Assembly: GCA_036501845.1 (NCBI GenBank)
Contig: DASXZO010000065.1
Location: forward strand, 1-51,426
DNA: 51,426 nt
Direction: 5' to 3'
Source of the DNA: JBBREP01 sp036501845
GTDB lineage: Bacteria; Actinomycetota; Acidimicrobiia; IMCC26256; PALSA-610
The translations under genes were made by a program, and so were the position numbers. Of the stretch, positions 18,353 through 26,653 are shown one piece after another. How positions within the stretch are numbered: the stretch's first letter is position 1; the number at the start of each line of letters is the position of its first letter. Under the pieces are notes generated by a model. That model saw nothing but the letters and a program-made list of their open reading frames with translations, did not search any database and had not been told where the DNA came from.

Positions 18353-20236
18353 GTGAACGGGCGACGTTGGGGCAGCACGGGGCCGGCGCGCGCGCTCGCA
18401 CTGGTGGCGACGCTGTCGCTGGCGGGTGTCATGCTCGCTCGGCCGGCCGCGGCGTCGCCCCCGGCAACGAGGTCGACGACTCGGCCCGCCACTGCCCCCA
18501 AGGCCGGCGACCTCGCCGGCTTGCTGGTGCCCGACAGCAACTATGCGATCCCCGCCGGCGCCCTCTACGTGGATTCCACGCACGGCGCCGACACGAACAA
18601 GGGCACGCTGACCGCGCCCTTCGCCACCCTCGGCCACGCGATCACTCTGGCCAAGGCCGGCGCCACCATCGTGCTGCGCGCCGGCACCTATCGCGAGGCG
18701 CTCGGCATCCTGCGCCGCAAGGTCACCATCCAGGCCTACCCGCACGAACAGGTGTGGCTGTCGGGCGGCGTGGTGGTGAACGACTGGACGCAAGACCTCG
18801 GCGACCGGCCCGACGGCGGCGTGTGGGAGCACGCGGGCTGGACCACCCAGTTCTGCCAGACGTGCTTCGACCCGCGCGCGATCGACCCGAACTACCCCAA
18901 CGCGGGGATGCCCGACATGGTGTTCGTGAACGGCCAGCCGCTCGCGCAGGTGGCGAGCCTCGCTGCGGTCGGGCCTGGCACCTTCTACGTCGACTATTCG
19001 CAGCAAGCGCTCTACATCGGTGACGACCCGACCGTTACTGGTACCACCGTAGAGGCAAGCACGCAGACGTACGCGATGCAGTTCGCCGCCGGAGCGTCGG
19101 GGAGCGCGTTGCGCGGCGTCGGCATCGAGCAGTACGCGTCGTACTGGAACTTCACGCCGATCCCGGCGATGGTGATCACGAACGGCGCCACGAACGTCAC
19201 CTTCGATCGCGACGTGTTCGCGTACTCGGCATCCCGCGGGCTCACGTTGTACGGCGCGAACTCCGTCGTCACGAACAGCCTGTTCATCGACAACGGCTAC
19301 ACGGGCCTGCACGGCAACAAGGCCGACAACGTCGACGTCGAGAACAACTTCGTGGCCGGCAACAACTACGAGCATTTCTGGGCCGGTTTCTCGCCCGCGG
19401 CCTCGGCGTCGGGCATCAAGTTCACGACCACCGCCAACGCGATCATCCGCAACAACATCGTGCAGGACAACCACGCGAACGGCATCTGGTTCGATGTGTC
19501 GAGCTACAACCCCACGATCGTCGACAACCTCACGCGCGGCAACGAACGCAATGGCATCTACGTGGAGATCACCGCGTACGGCATGGTCGCTTCGAACGTG
19601 TCGATCGACAACGGCCAAGCCGGCATCAAGCTCTCGGGCACCACGTTCGTGCGTGTCTACAACAACACGCTGGCCGACAACCTCACCTACCAACTCAGCG
19701 TGCACGACGACGGCCGGGTCGACACCAACCCCACGTTCATCGCCGAGGGCATCACGTGGATCACGGCGTCGAACCAGTTGATGAACAACATCCTGGCCGC
19801 GCCGGCCGCAGGCTCGATCGGCCCGCTGCTCTATACGGAGGACCTCGACAAGCCGAAGATCCACGACGCGTCCACCATGATCACCGCGATGGACGGCAAC
19901 GTGTACGCGCGATCGAGCTCGAAGTTGCCCACCTCCATCGCCACGTGGACGCGCATTCCGCCGACCGCGATCGCTCATTACGCGAACATCAAGACGCTAC
20001 GCGCCGGCACCGGCTACGACACCAACAGCATCGAGTACATCGGCTACACCACGTCGCCGGTGTTCAACAATCCCAGTGTGGGCGACTACTCGCTGCTTCC
20101 GACGTCTCCGGCTGTGGGCAGTGGCCAGCCGCTTCCGAGCGACATCGCCGCGGCGGTCGGCGTGCCCGCGACGAACACACCCGACCGTGGCGCGCTCGTC
20201 TACCCGCTGATCGCAAACGCACCGCCGACGCCGTAG
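18353..20236 (+). CDS. Secreted right-handed parallel beta-helix protein (pectin-lyase-like fold)
   Basis: Exported protein of 627 residues. A Sec signal peptide is clear: NGRRWGSTGPAR, hydrophobic ALALVATLSLAGVML, and a cleavage region ARPAAAS. After a Thr/Pro linker comes a DUF1565-like start (ALYVDSTHGADTNKGTLTAP, FATLGHAITLAKAGATIVLR) and then many beta-helix turns of the type NAIIRNNIVQDNHANGIWFD and NVSIDNGQAGIKLSGTTFVR. Such folds usually bind or cleave polysaccharides; no catalytic residues could be assigned. GTG 18353 was chosen over 18332 because of the upstream GAGGGG. It lies downstream of the ECF pair and could be one of its targets, which is speculation. Confidence 0.88.
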   Translation: MNGRRWGSTGPARALALVATLSLAGVMLARPAAASPPATRSTTRPATAPKAGDLAGLLVPDSNYAIPAGALYVDSTHGADTNKGTLTAPFATLGHAITLAKAGATIVLRAGTYREALGILRRKVTIQAYPHEQVWLSGGVVVNDWTQDLGDRPDGGVWEHAGWTTQFCQTCFDPRAIDPNYPNAGMPDMVFVNGQPLAQVASLAAVGPGTFYVDYSQQALYIGDDPTVTGTTVEASTQTYAMQFAAGASGSALRGVGIEQYASYWNFTPIPAMVITNGATNVTFDRDVFAYSASRGLTLYGANSVVTNSLFIDNGYTGLHGNKADNVDVENNFVAGNNYEHFWAGFSPAASASGIKFTTTANAIIRNNIVQDNHANGIWFDVSSYNPTIVDNLTRGNERNGIYVEITAYGMVASNVSIDNGQAGIKLSGTTFVRVYNNTLADNLTYQLSVHDDGRVDTNPTFIAEGITWITASNQLMNNILAAPAAGSIGPLLYTEDLDKPKIHDASTMITAMDGNVYARSSSKLPTSIATWTRIPPTAIAHYANIKTLRAGTGYDTNSIEYIGYTTSPVFNNPSVGDYSLLPTSPAVGSGQPLPSDIAAAVGVPATNTPDRGALVYPLIANAPPTP

Positions 20237-20265
20237 CACCTGTCGCGGTGTGCTGAGATCAGCCC

Positions 20266-21072
20266 ATGCGCGATGACACCGCTTCGTTGACGGCCCGCGG
20301 CGTGGCGCTCGGCCGCTCGCGACTCGACCGGCCGGCATGGCCGACTGGAGACGCCGACGCCGAAGCGCGCCTCTACGCGATGCTCGCCGAGGGCTACGTG
20401 CCGCGCGATCGCGATCGTGACCGCGGCAACGAGGCGAGCCGCGGCGAGGACGGCTTTCGCGCCTTCCTCGTGACGCGTACGCGGTTCTTCGACAGCGCCG
20501 TGATCCGCGCGTTGCGCTCCGGGGTCGACCAGATCGTGATCCTCGCCGCCGGATACGACGGCCGGGCGTTGCGGTTCCACAGCCCCGGCGTCACCTTCTT
20601 CGAGGTCGACCACCCCGCGACGCAGGCCGACAAGCGCGCCCGGCTCGACGAGGTGGGCGCGCCGCTCGACGGCATCGTGTTCGTGGCCGCCGACTTCATC
20701 GATACCGATTGGGGCGACCGGCTCGCGGCGGCCGGCCATGATCCGACGCGGCGCACATTGTTCACGTGCGAGGGGCTGCTTCGCTACTTGCCCGAGCACG
20801 CGTTCCGCGGGCTGCTCGCAACCACGGCGGGCCGCGCCGCGCCCGGCAGTGAGTTCGTTGCGAGCGTCTCGACGCGCGAGGGGCCGCCCGGCGAGCGCGA
20901 GCAGGCGCGGATCGACGCGCTTGCCGAGTCGGGCGAGGCCGTGCTCACAGTGCCGCACGCGGCCACGGCGCTCGCGTGGGTGGCGGAAGGTGGCTGGCGC
21001 GTGGTGTCGACCGGGCGCAACGGCCCCGACGATCCCCACACGCGCCTCCTTGTGCGCGCCCGCCCCGCCTAG
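20266..21072 (+). CDS. SAM-dependent methyltransferase, LCMT/TIGR00027-like
   Basis: Class I methyltransferase of 268 residues. It has the SAM-binding block QIVILAAGYDGRALRF, the following acidic strand FFEVDHPATQADKRARL and the late motif TLFTCEGLLRYLPEHAF, an order characteristic of the leucine carboxyl methyltransferase-like family that is expanded in actinobacteria. Start ATG 20266 lies 29 bases after the beta-helix gene stop. The substrate of most actinobacterial members is unknown, and nothing nearby suggests one. Confidence 0.88.
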   Translation: MRDDTASLTARGVALGRSRLDRPAWPTGDADAEARLYAMLAEGYVPRDRDRDRGNEASRGEDGFRAFLVTRTRFFDSAVIRALRSGVDQIVILAAGYDGRALRFHSPGVTFFEVDHPATQADKRARLDEVGAPLDGIVFVAADFIDTDWGDRLAAAGHDPTRRTLFTCEGLLRYLPEHAFRGLLATTAGRAAPGSEFVASVSTREGPPGEREQARIDALAESGEAVLTVPHAATALAWVAEGGWRVVSTGRNGPDDPHTRLLVRARPA

Positions 21073-21104
21073 GGCGTCTTCGGGGCGTCGCGCCGCGTCG
21101 AAGC

Positions 21105-21662
21105 TCAACCGGCGTCTTCGTCGTCGGCGATCGTGAGCCCGAGGGCAGCGGCGAGGGTGGGTGCAAGGGTCACGAGTTGCTCGCGGCTGATCGCGGCGCC
21201 TGACAGCGCACCGATGCCTTTGATGCCGTCGAGCCGGGCGCCACGGAGATCGACGTGTTTCGCCCGCACTTGCGACACGTCGACGCCAGCGAGATCAGAG
21301 CCCGCGAACCACACGCGCTCACACCGCGTGCCGATGAGTTCGGTGCCCGTGAGCACGCAGTCGTCGAAGCGCACGTCGCGCAGGTTGGCCAGCCGAATAT
21401 TGGCGTCGTCGAGCTTGCACGCGCGAAATGTCACATGGCGCAATGTCGCTTGCGAGAGGTCGATGCCGGTGGCGCGACAGTCGACGAGGGTCACCCGCTG
21501 CCATTGCGCCTCGGCGAAGTTGCACCCCGACAGGTCGCAGCGCACCAGCTCGACGTCGAGCAGCCGCGCGCGCTCGAAGACGGCGCCGGTGTGCCGCGCG
21601 CCTTCCACGCGCACGCCGGCTGCCTCGTTCTCATCCAGCTCGAGCGCGGGAACCGTGTCCAC
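21105..21662 (-). CDS. Pentapeptide-repeat protein
   Basis: Protein of 185 residues built from A(D/N)LXX-type repeats: VELVRCDLSGCNFAEAQWQR, IDLSQATLRHVTFRACKLDD, ANIRLANLRDVRFDDCVLTG and ERVWFAGSDLAGVDVSQVRA, which would fold as a right-handed quadrilateral beta-helix. An Asp/Glu-rich tail (ADDEDAG) ends it. Some pentapeptide proteins mimic DNA and protect gyrase (Qnr, MfpA); length is close to that group but no specific signature was seen, so function is left open. It is convergent with the methyltransferase and divergent from hemW (53-base gap). Confidence 0.85.
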   Translation of the reverse strand: MDTVPALELDENEAAGVRVEGARHTGAVFERARLLDVELVRCDLSGCNFAEAQWQRVTLVDCRATGIDLSQATLRHVTFRACKLDDANIRLANLRDVRFDDCVLTGTELIGTRCERVWFAGSDLAGVDVSQVRAKHVDLRGARLDGIKGIGALSGAAISREQLVTLAPTLAAALGLTIADDEDAG

Positions 21663-21715
21663 CGGGCGGGGAGCGTAGGGACCGCGGCCAGGCGGTGGGA
21701 AGTGCGGCGAGCGCG

Positions 21716-22870
21716 ATGATGGGCACCGTGCCGTTCGGCGTGTATGTCCACATCCCCTTTTGCGCGAGCCGGTGCGACTACTGCGACTTCGCGACGTGGA
21801 CCGACCGCGCGCACCTCATCGACCAATACGTCGACGCGCTGCTGCTCGATCTCGCTCGCCAGCGCGACATGCCCGCAGCCACAAGCGTGTTCTTCGGCGG
21901 GGGCACCCCGTCGTTGCTCCCCGCCGACCAGCTGCTGCGTGTGCTCGATGCGATCGAGCGAGCCGACGGTGCAGAGGTCACGGTGGAGTGCAACCCCGAC
22001 AGCGCCGACGCGGCCAAGCTCGAGCAGTACGCGGCCGGCGGCGTGAACCGCGTCTCGCTCGGGGTGCAGTCGATGGCGCCGCACGTGCTACGCGCGCTCG
22101 GCCGCACCCACGTGCCCCACAACGTCGGCCGGGCCGTCGCCGACGCGCGCTCGGCGGGTATCGGACGCGTCAATCTCGACCTCATCTACGGCACGCCGGG
22201 TGAGACGGTCGACGACTGGGCCGCCACTCTCGACGCCACGATCGCGCTCGGCCCGGATCACATCAGCGCCTACGCGCTCACCGTCGAGCCGGCCACGCCG
22301 ATGGGCCGGCGCGTCGCCGCAGCCGAACAAGCCGCGCCCGACGACGACGACCAGGCCACCAAGTACGAGCTGGCCGACGCCCGCCTCGAGGCGTCGGGCT
22401 ACCACTGGTACGAGATCTCGAACTGGGCCAAGCCTGGTGAGGAGAGCCGCCACAACCTCCTCTACTGGACCGGCGGCGAATATGCCGGCATCGGCTGTGC
22501 GGCCCATGCGCATCGCGGCGGGCGCCGGAGCTGGACCGTTCGCACGCCCGACCGCTACATCGCGGCACTGCGCGCCGGCGAGTCGCCCGAAGCCGGAGCA
22601 GAACACCTCGCGCCAGACGCGCACGCCGAAGAGGCACTCGGCCTCGCCTTGCGCACGAACCGAGGCATTGCGCCGCGCACCAGCTCGGGCCCGGCGCAGC
22701 GCTACGCCGAGCGCGCCGGACCGGCCGCGGCCGTGGCCGAGCTCACCGATGCCGGGATGTTGACCGTTGCCGACGACGGCCGGGTCGTGCTCACCCGCCG
22801 CGGCCGGCTGCTCGCCACCGACGTGACCGCGCGACTGCTCCTCGCGGGTGTTGGCACTCGGTACCATTGA
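21716..22870 (+). CDS. hemW: HemW (radical SAM, heme chaperone; coproporphyrinogen oxidase-like)
   Basis: Radical SAM protein of 384 residues that in other bacteria binds and transfers heme. The iron-sulfur motif CASRCDYC follows GVYVHIPF near the N-terminus. SAM-binding segments FFGGGTPSLL, VSLGVQSM and NLDLIYGTPGET are present, and the C-terminal HemW domain contains YEISNWAKPGEESRHNLLYW. The Cys directly after the cluster motif found in true HemN is absent here (CDYCDF), as in HemW. ATG 21716 or ATG 21719 could be the start. The stop codon lies within the CIRCE operator of hrcA. Confidence 0.95.
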   Translation: MMGTVPFGVYVHIPFCASRCDYCDFATWTDRAHLIDQYVDALLLDLARQRDMPAATSVFFGGGTPSLLPADQLLRVLDAIERADGAEVTVECNPDSADAAKLEQYAAGGVNRVSLGVQSMAPHVLRALGRTHVPHNVGRAVADARSAGIGRVNLDLIYGTPGETVDDWAATLDATIALGPDHISAYALTVEPATPMGRRVAAAEQAAPDDDDQATKYELADARLEASGYHWYEISNWAKPGEESRHNLLYWTGGEYAGIGCAAHAHRGGRRSWTVRTPDRYIAALRAGESPEAGAEHLAPDAHAEEALGLALRTNRGIAPRTSSGPAQRYAERAGPAAAVAELTDAGMLTVADDGRVVLTRRGRLLATDVTARLLLAGVGTRYH

Positions 22871-22877
22871 GTGCCAA
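22851..22877. promoter_or_regulatory. CIRCE operator
   Basis: Perfect inverted repeat TTGGCACTC (22851-22859), 9-base spacer, GAGTGCCAA (22869-22877). This matches the CIRCE consensus TTAGCACTC-N9-GAGTGCTAA with one symmetric change per arm. It overlaps the last codons of hemW and lies just upstream of the hrcA start, the standard position for autoregulation by HrcA. Confidence 0.96.
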
Positions 22878-22881
22878 ACCT

Positions 22882-23970
22882 GTGAGCACCTCGAAGCCCA
22901 ACCCCAGCGCCGGTGACGATCCGGCTGACACGCTCGACGAGCGCAAATCGCAGATCCTGAAGGCGATCGTCGAGGAGTACGTCGCGACCGCGCAACCAGT
23001 GGGGTCGCAGACGGTCGTCGCGCGCCGCTCGCTCGACGTGTCGGCGGCCACGGTGCGCAACGAGATGAGCGTGCTCGAGCGGGAGGGCTTCATCACCCAA
23101 CCGCACACGTCGGCCGGGCGCGTGCCCACCGACCGCGGCTATCGCTTCTTCGTGGATCACTTCGCACCGATCTCCACGCTGCCGAGCCCGCAGCGCCGAG
23201 AGGTGAGCGAGTTCTTCAACAGCGCCACCGGCGTGATCGACCAACTGCTGCACGACACGAGCCAGCTGCTCGCGCGCATCACGCGTCATGCCGCAGTGGT
23301 GGTGGGGCCCACGGTCGACGCCACCATGGTGCGCGCCGTGCATCTCGTGCCGCTCGACACGGTGAACGTGTTGGTGATCGCGGTGCTCGGCAACGGCACC
23401 GTCGAGCGCGAGATCGTGCGCTTCGACGAGGAGATCCCGCACCCGCTGATCGAGCGAGCCGAGGTGGCGCTCGCGCACAAGCTCGTGGGCACCGAACTTG
23501 CCGACGCGGTACCGAGCGAACCGCGCACGGGCACGGGCAGTGCCGACGACGATCGCCCGGTGCGCGCCGGCAACGCCGACGACATCGCGCGCGTCGCGCT
23601 CGACGCGCTCGTGGGCCGCACCACGTCGTCGGAGCCGTTGTTCGTGGGCGGCGCGTCGCGGCTCGCGGCCGAGAGCGAGGCGTTCACCTCGCCCGAGTCG
23701 GTGTCACGGCTGCTCGGCCTGCTCGAACAGCACGTGGTGGTCGTGGGCATGATGCGCGAACTGCTCGGCCCTGGGCTCACGGTCACGATCGGTAGCGAGC
23801 ACAAGCGCAGCGACCTGCAAGAGTGTTCGCTCGTGCTCGCGCCCTACCTCGTCGACGGCGCGTTCGCGGGCACGGTGGGAGTGCTCGGCCCGACGCGCAT
23901 GGACTACCGCCAAGCACAAGCCGCGGTCCGCACGATCTCGCAGCAGCTCTCGAGGGAACTTTCGCGGTGA
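22882..23970 (+). CDS. hrcA: Heat-inducible transcription repressor HrcA
   Basis: Repressor of class I heat-shock genes that binds CIRCE, 362 residues. N-terminal winged helix: LDERKSQILKAIVEEYVATA, QPVGSQTVVARRSLDVSAAT, VRNEMSVLEREGFITQPHTS and AGRVPTDRGYRFFVD. The C-terminal dimerisation domain ends GVLGPTRMDYRQAQAAV. Start: GTG 22882 lies just outside CIRCE; TTG 22867 inside it is the in-frame alternative. It is followed by dnaJ with a 4-base overlap. Given the operator at its own promoter, hrcA, dnaJ and rsmE are probably induced by heat. Confidence 0.96.
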   Translation: MSTSKPNPSAGDDPADTLDERKSQILKAIVEEYVATAQPVGSQTVVARRSLDVSAATVRNEMSVLEREGFITQPHTSAGRVPTDRGYRFFVDHFAPISTLPSPQRREVSEFFNSATGVIDQLLHDTSQLLARITRHAAVVVGPTVDATMVRAVHLVPLDTVNVLVIAVLGNGTVEREIVRFDEEIPHPLIERAEVALAHKLVGTELADAVPSEPRTGTGSADDDRPVRAGNADDIARVALDALVGRTTSSEPLFVGGASRLAAESEAFTSPESVSRLLGLLEQHVVVVGMMRELLGPGLTVTIGSEHKRSDLQECSLVLAPYLVDGAFAGTVGVLGPTRMDYRQAQAAVRTISQQLSRELSR

Positions 23971-25097
23971 GCCAAATCAGGGACTTCTACGAGATCCTCG
24001 GCGTGTCGCGCAGCGCCAACGACGCCGAGATCAAGACTGCGTATCGCAAGCTCGCGCGTCAGTACCATCCCGACGCCAATCCCGGCGACGACGACGCGTC
24101 CGAGCACTTCAAGGAGATCTCGGTTGCCTACGAGGCGCTGAGCGATCCCGAAAAACGCCGCCGTTACGACATGTTCGGCCCCGAGGGCATCGCGCCCGGC
24201 GCCGGCGCGGGTGGTGGCGACGCCTTCGGATTCGGGCTCAACGATCTCTTCGACGCGTTCTTCGGCGGACGCGACCCGTTCGGCAACGAGCGCGGCGCCG
24301 GCGCTGGTCCGCGGCGCGGCGCCGACGCCGAGACACTGCTCGACCTCACGCTCGAAGAGGTGGTGTTCGGCGGCACCAAACAGTTCGACGTCACGATGCC
24401 GGTCGCGTGCGACATTTGCGAAGGTTCGGGTTGCGCGCCGGGAACGCATGCGCAGACGTGCGAGAGCTGTGGCGGCAGCGGCGAAGTGCGATCGGTGCGG
24501 CGCTCGATCCTCGGGCAACTCGTCACGAGTGGTCCGTGCCCGCAGTGCGCCGCCACCGGTCAGGTGATCCCGTCGCCGTGCCACACGTGCCACGGCGACG
24601 GTCGCGTGCGTTCCGAACGCAAGCTCGAAGTGGAGATCCCTCCCGGCATCGACACCGGTCAGCGTCTGCGCTTGTCGTCGCGCGGTCCGGCCGGACCGCG
24701 CGGTGGCCCGGCGGGCGACCTGTATGTGACTGTGCGCGTTGCTGAGCACCCCGGTCTCGAGCGCGCCGGCGACGACCTGCACTCGGTGCAGACGATCGCG
24801 ATGACTCAGGCCGCGCTGGGCACCACGCTCACGGTGCCCACGCTCGACGGCGACCAAGAGATCGACGTGCCCTCGGGCACCCAGCCCGGCCGCGTGTTCA
24901 CGCTGCACGGCCTCGGTGTGCCGTCGCTGCGGTCGGGCCGGCGCGGCAACCTCGACGTGCACGTGGCAGTCGACGTGCCCACGAAGCTCTCGGCCGAGGA
25001 GGCCGAGTTGCTCACGCAGTTCGCACAGCTACGCGGCGAAGAGGTCCACGAGCACCGCGACGGACTCTTCTCCCGCATCCGTTCCGCCTTCCAGTGA
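23967..25097 (+). CDS. dnaJ: Chaperone protein DnaJ
   Basis: Hsp40 co-chaperone of DnaK, 376 residues. The J domain (DFYEILGVSRSANDAEIKTA) has the HPD motif in QYHPDANPG. A Gly/Phe-rich linker follows (GDAFGFGLNDLFDAFFGG). Four zinc-binding repeats CDICEGSG, CESCGGSG, CPQCAATG and CHTCHGDG are complete, then the two C-terminal substrate-binding domains. GTG 23967 overlaps the hrcA stop (GTGA); the frame continues upstream antisense-free inside hrcA but is not part of the protein. It overlaps rsmE by 4 bases. This hrcA-linked copy is probably the DnaJ2-type of actinobacteria. Confidence 0.97.
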   Translation: MSQIRDFYEILGVSRSANDAEIKTAYRKLARQYHPDANPGDDDASEHFKEISVAYEALSDPEKRRRYDMFGPEGIAPGAGAGGGDAFGFGLNDLFDAFFGGRDPFGNERGAGAGPRRGADAETLLDLTLEEVVFGGTKQFDVTMPVACDICEGSGCAPGTHAQTCESCGGSGEVRSVRRSILGQLVTSGPCPQCAATGQVIPSPCHTCHGDGRVRSERKLEVEIPPGIDTGQRLRLSSRGPAGPRGGPAGDLYVTVRVAEHPGLERAGDDLHSVQTIAMTQAALGTTLTVPTLDGDQEIDVPSGTQPGRVFTLHGLGVPSLRSGRRGNLDVHVAVDVPTKLSAEEAELLTQFAQLRGEEVHEHRDGLFSRIRSAFQ

Positions 25098-25888
25098 GCC
25101 CGGCCACCGCGCCGCGTCCAGAACCCGCCAACCCCGCGGCCGAGCCCGGGATCGCCGCGCACCTGTTCGTCGACGACGGCCGTGCGCTCGACGACGAGCT
25201 CGACATCGGCGGCGCCGACGGCCATCACCTGCAGCGCGCCCGCCGCATCGACGTCGGTGAGGGCCTCACCGTGGCCGACGGCGACGGTGGGTGGCGCCGC
25301 TACCGCGTTGGCGCGGTCGCGAAGGGCTCGTTGCACCTGGTCGCGTCGGGCGAGCTGCACACTGAGGCGTCACCCCGCTACGAGATCGTCGCCGCGCCCG
25401 CGCTCATCAGCCGCAACCGCTTCGACGTCGTGGTCGCGCAACTCACCGAGCTCGGCGTCGACGCGATCGTGCCACTCGTGGCCGAGCGCTGCGTGGCGCG
25501 CTGGGACCGCGGTGATCCCGCGACGCTCACCGCGCGCCTGCGCGCGGTCGCGCGTGAAGCCGCGATGCAGTGCCGGCGCAGTCGCGTTCCGCGCGTCGAC
25601 GCGCCCGCAACGCCGTCACAGCTCGCGTCGCGCGGAGCGCGCGTCGTGGTCGCGTCGCGTGATACGCGCTCACCGGAGCGCGCGCCGAGTGACACTGGCG
25701 GGCTTGCCGACGCGCGCGCGATCATCGTCGTCAGCGGTCCAGAAGGCGGGCTTTCGACACGCGACATGACAGACCTTGGCGAACACATTTGCCTGTGTTT
25801 GGGGGCATATGTGCTGCGCGCGGAGACCGCGCCGATCGCCGCGGTCGCGTTGCTCACGGAGCGGCGTGACCGGCGCGACGCGTGTTGA
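25094..25888 (+). CDS. rsmE: 16S rRNA m3U1498 methyltransferase RsmE
   Basis: SPOUT methyltransferase of 264 residues that modifies U1498 in the 30S decoding region. An N-terminal PUA-like part (HLFVDDGRALDDELDIGGAD, HHLQRARRIDVGEGL) is followed by the knot domain with IIVVSGPEGGLSTRDM and LGAYVLRAETAPIAAVALL, the SAM-binding trefoil signature. The region EAAMQCRRSRVPRVD corresponds to the conserved EQSxRxxxP block. GTG 25094 overlaps the dnaJ stop (GTGA). The link to hrcA-dnaJ is conserved in many bacteria. Confidence 0.93.
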   Translation: MSPATAPRPEPANPAAEPGIAAHLFVDDGRALDDELDIGGADGHHLQRARRIDVGEGLTVADGDGGWRRYRVGAVAKGSLHLVASGELHTEASPRYEIVAAPALISRNRFDVVVAQLTELGVDAIVPLVAERCVARWDRGDPATLTARLRAVAREAAMQCRRSRVPRVDAPATPSQLASRGARVVVASRDTRSPERAPSDTGGLADARAIIVVSGPEGGLSTRDMTDLGEHICLCLGAYVLRAETAPIAAVALLTERRDRRDAC

Positions 25889-26008
25889 CAAATGTTGTTC
25901 GGGTATCCACAAGTGACGCCTCGGCATTCCGCGACTTTCACGCAGAGTGCTGGTATGGTCCCATCGGGGTACGTCGGCGGGCGCCGCACAACTGAGGAGA
26001 ACCAACAG
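25889..26008 (+). promoter_or_regulatory. Promoter region of the BldD-like gene
   Basis: TGGTATGGT (25951-25959) is an extended -10 element (TGn plus TATGGT), predicting a start near 25966. GAGGAGA at 25994-26000 is a good ribosome-binding site 8 bases before GTG 26009. A TTGACA at 25885-25890 has no -10 at a proper distance. Confidence 0.5.
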
Positions 26009-26533
26009 GTGGCGAGCGGGATGCGAGTCGGAGATCGTCTGCGGGCAATCAGACGGCAGAAAGGTCTCTCGTTGCATGACGTGGAGGCCCGTTCGAACAT
26101 GGAGTTCAAGGCATCGGTGCTCGGCGCGTACGAACGCGGTGAGCGCGCAATCTCGGTGCCGCGCTTGTTGCGCCTCGCGGAGATCTACGAGGTGCCGTCC
26201 GACCAATTGCTCCCCAAGGAGCTCTTCGGTGCTGAGATCAACCTCGCCGAGGGTGCGGACCGTCCCGCGGTCGATCTCAGCCATGGCATCACGATCGACC
26301 TGCAGCGCCTCCACGACAACGACGACGCCGACGCCGCGGTGCTGGGCCGTTTCGCCACGTCGATCCAACTCGAGCGCCAGGACTTCAACGGTCGACTGCT
26401 CACGATCCGCCGCGACGACCTCCGGGTGCTCGCTGCGGTGCTCGGGCACACGATCGAGGAGATGGGCCTGCGCTTCGCCCAGCTCGGTCTGATCGCCGGA
26501 GTTGCCCGCGTGCCCACGCCGCTCAGCCAATAG
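26009..26533 (+). CDS. BldD-like XRE-family regulator with c-di-GMP-type motif
   Basis: DNA-binding protein of 174 residues. The N-terminal helix-turn-helix domain (VGDRLRAIRRQKGLSLHDVE, VLGAYERGERAISVPRLLRL, AEIYEVPSDQLLP) is close in pattern to BldD. The C-terminal domain has RQD at 123-125, eight residues, then RRDD at 134-137, matching the published BldD c-di-GMP signature RXD-X8-RXXD. In streptomycetes BldD bound to c-di-GMP represses developmental genes; what it controls here is unknown. GTG 26009 has a good ribosome-binding site; an upstream frame from 25892 is part of the leader. It sits alone between rsmE and phoH. Confidence 0.87.
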   Translation: MASGMRVGDRLRAIRRQKGLSLHDVEARSNMEFKASVLGAYERGERAISVPRLLRLAEIYEVPSDQLLPKELFGAEINLAEGADRPAVDLSHGITIDLQRLHDNDDADAAVLGRFATSIQLERQDFNGRLLTIRRDDLRVLAAVLGHTIEEMGLRFAQLGLIAGVARVPTPLSQ

Positions 26534-26653
26534 GCTCAGCGTCACGTACCGGCACGTACACACTCAGAGCGGCACATTCCAGGCGGCCCATTCCGGGCGG
26601 CCATGCGCTTGGCGCGCACCGCGGTGCACGCGCGGCGTGGCTGAAAGCTGTCC
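26534..26653. other. Spacer with direct repeat and palindrome before phoH
   Basis: CACGTAC occurs twice 10 bases apart (26543-26549, 26553-26559), i.e. one helical turn. CCAGGCGGCC and CCGGGCGGCC form a second imperfect direct repeat (about 26579-26602). GCACCGCGGTGC (26616-26627) is a perfect 12-base palindrome that could end the upstream transcript. No strong promoter box for phoH was recognised. Confidence 0.5.

Noticed and set aside
23823..23966. N-terminal extension of dnaJ
   Set aside because: It lies inside hrcA in another frame, is Arg-rich, and the J domain starts properly at GTG 23967.
25885..25890. TTGACA as -35 for the BldD-like gene
   Set aside because: No TAnnnT box at 16-18 bases; the best box is 13 bases away.
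18189..26549. GTCACGTAC shared by 18189-18197 and 26541-26549 as a common regulatory site
   Set aside because: A 9-base match in 51 kb is expected by chance too often to stand alone; mentioned only as a weak hint.
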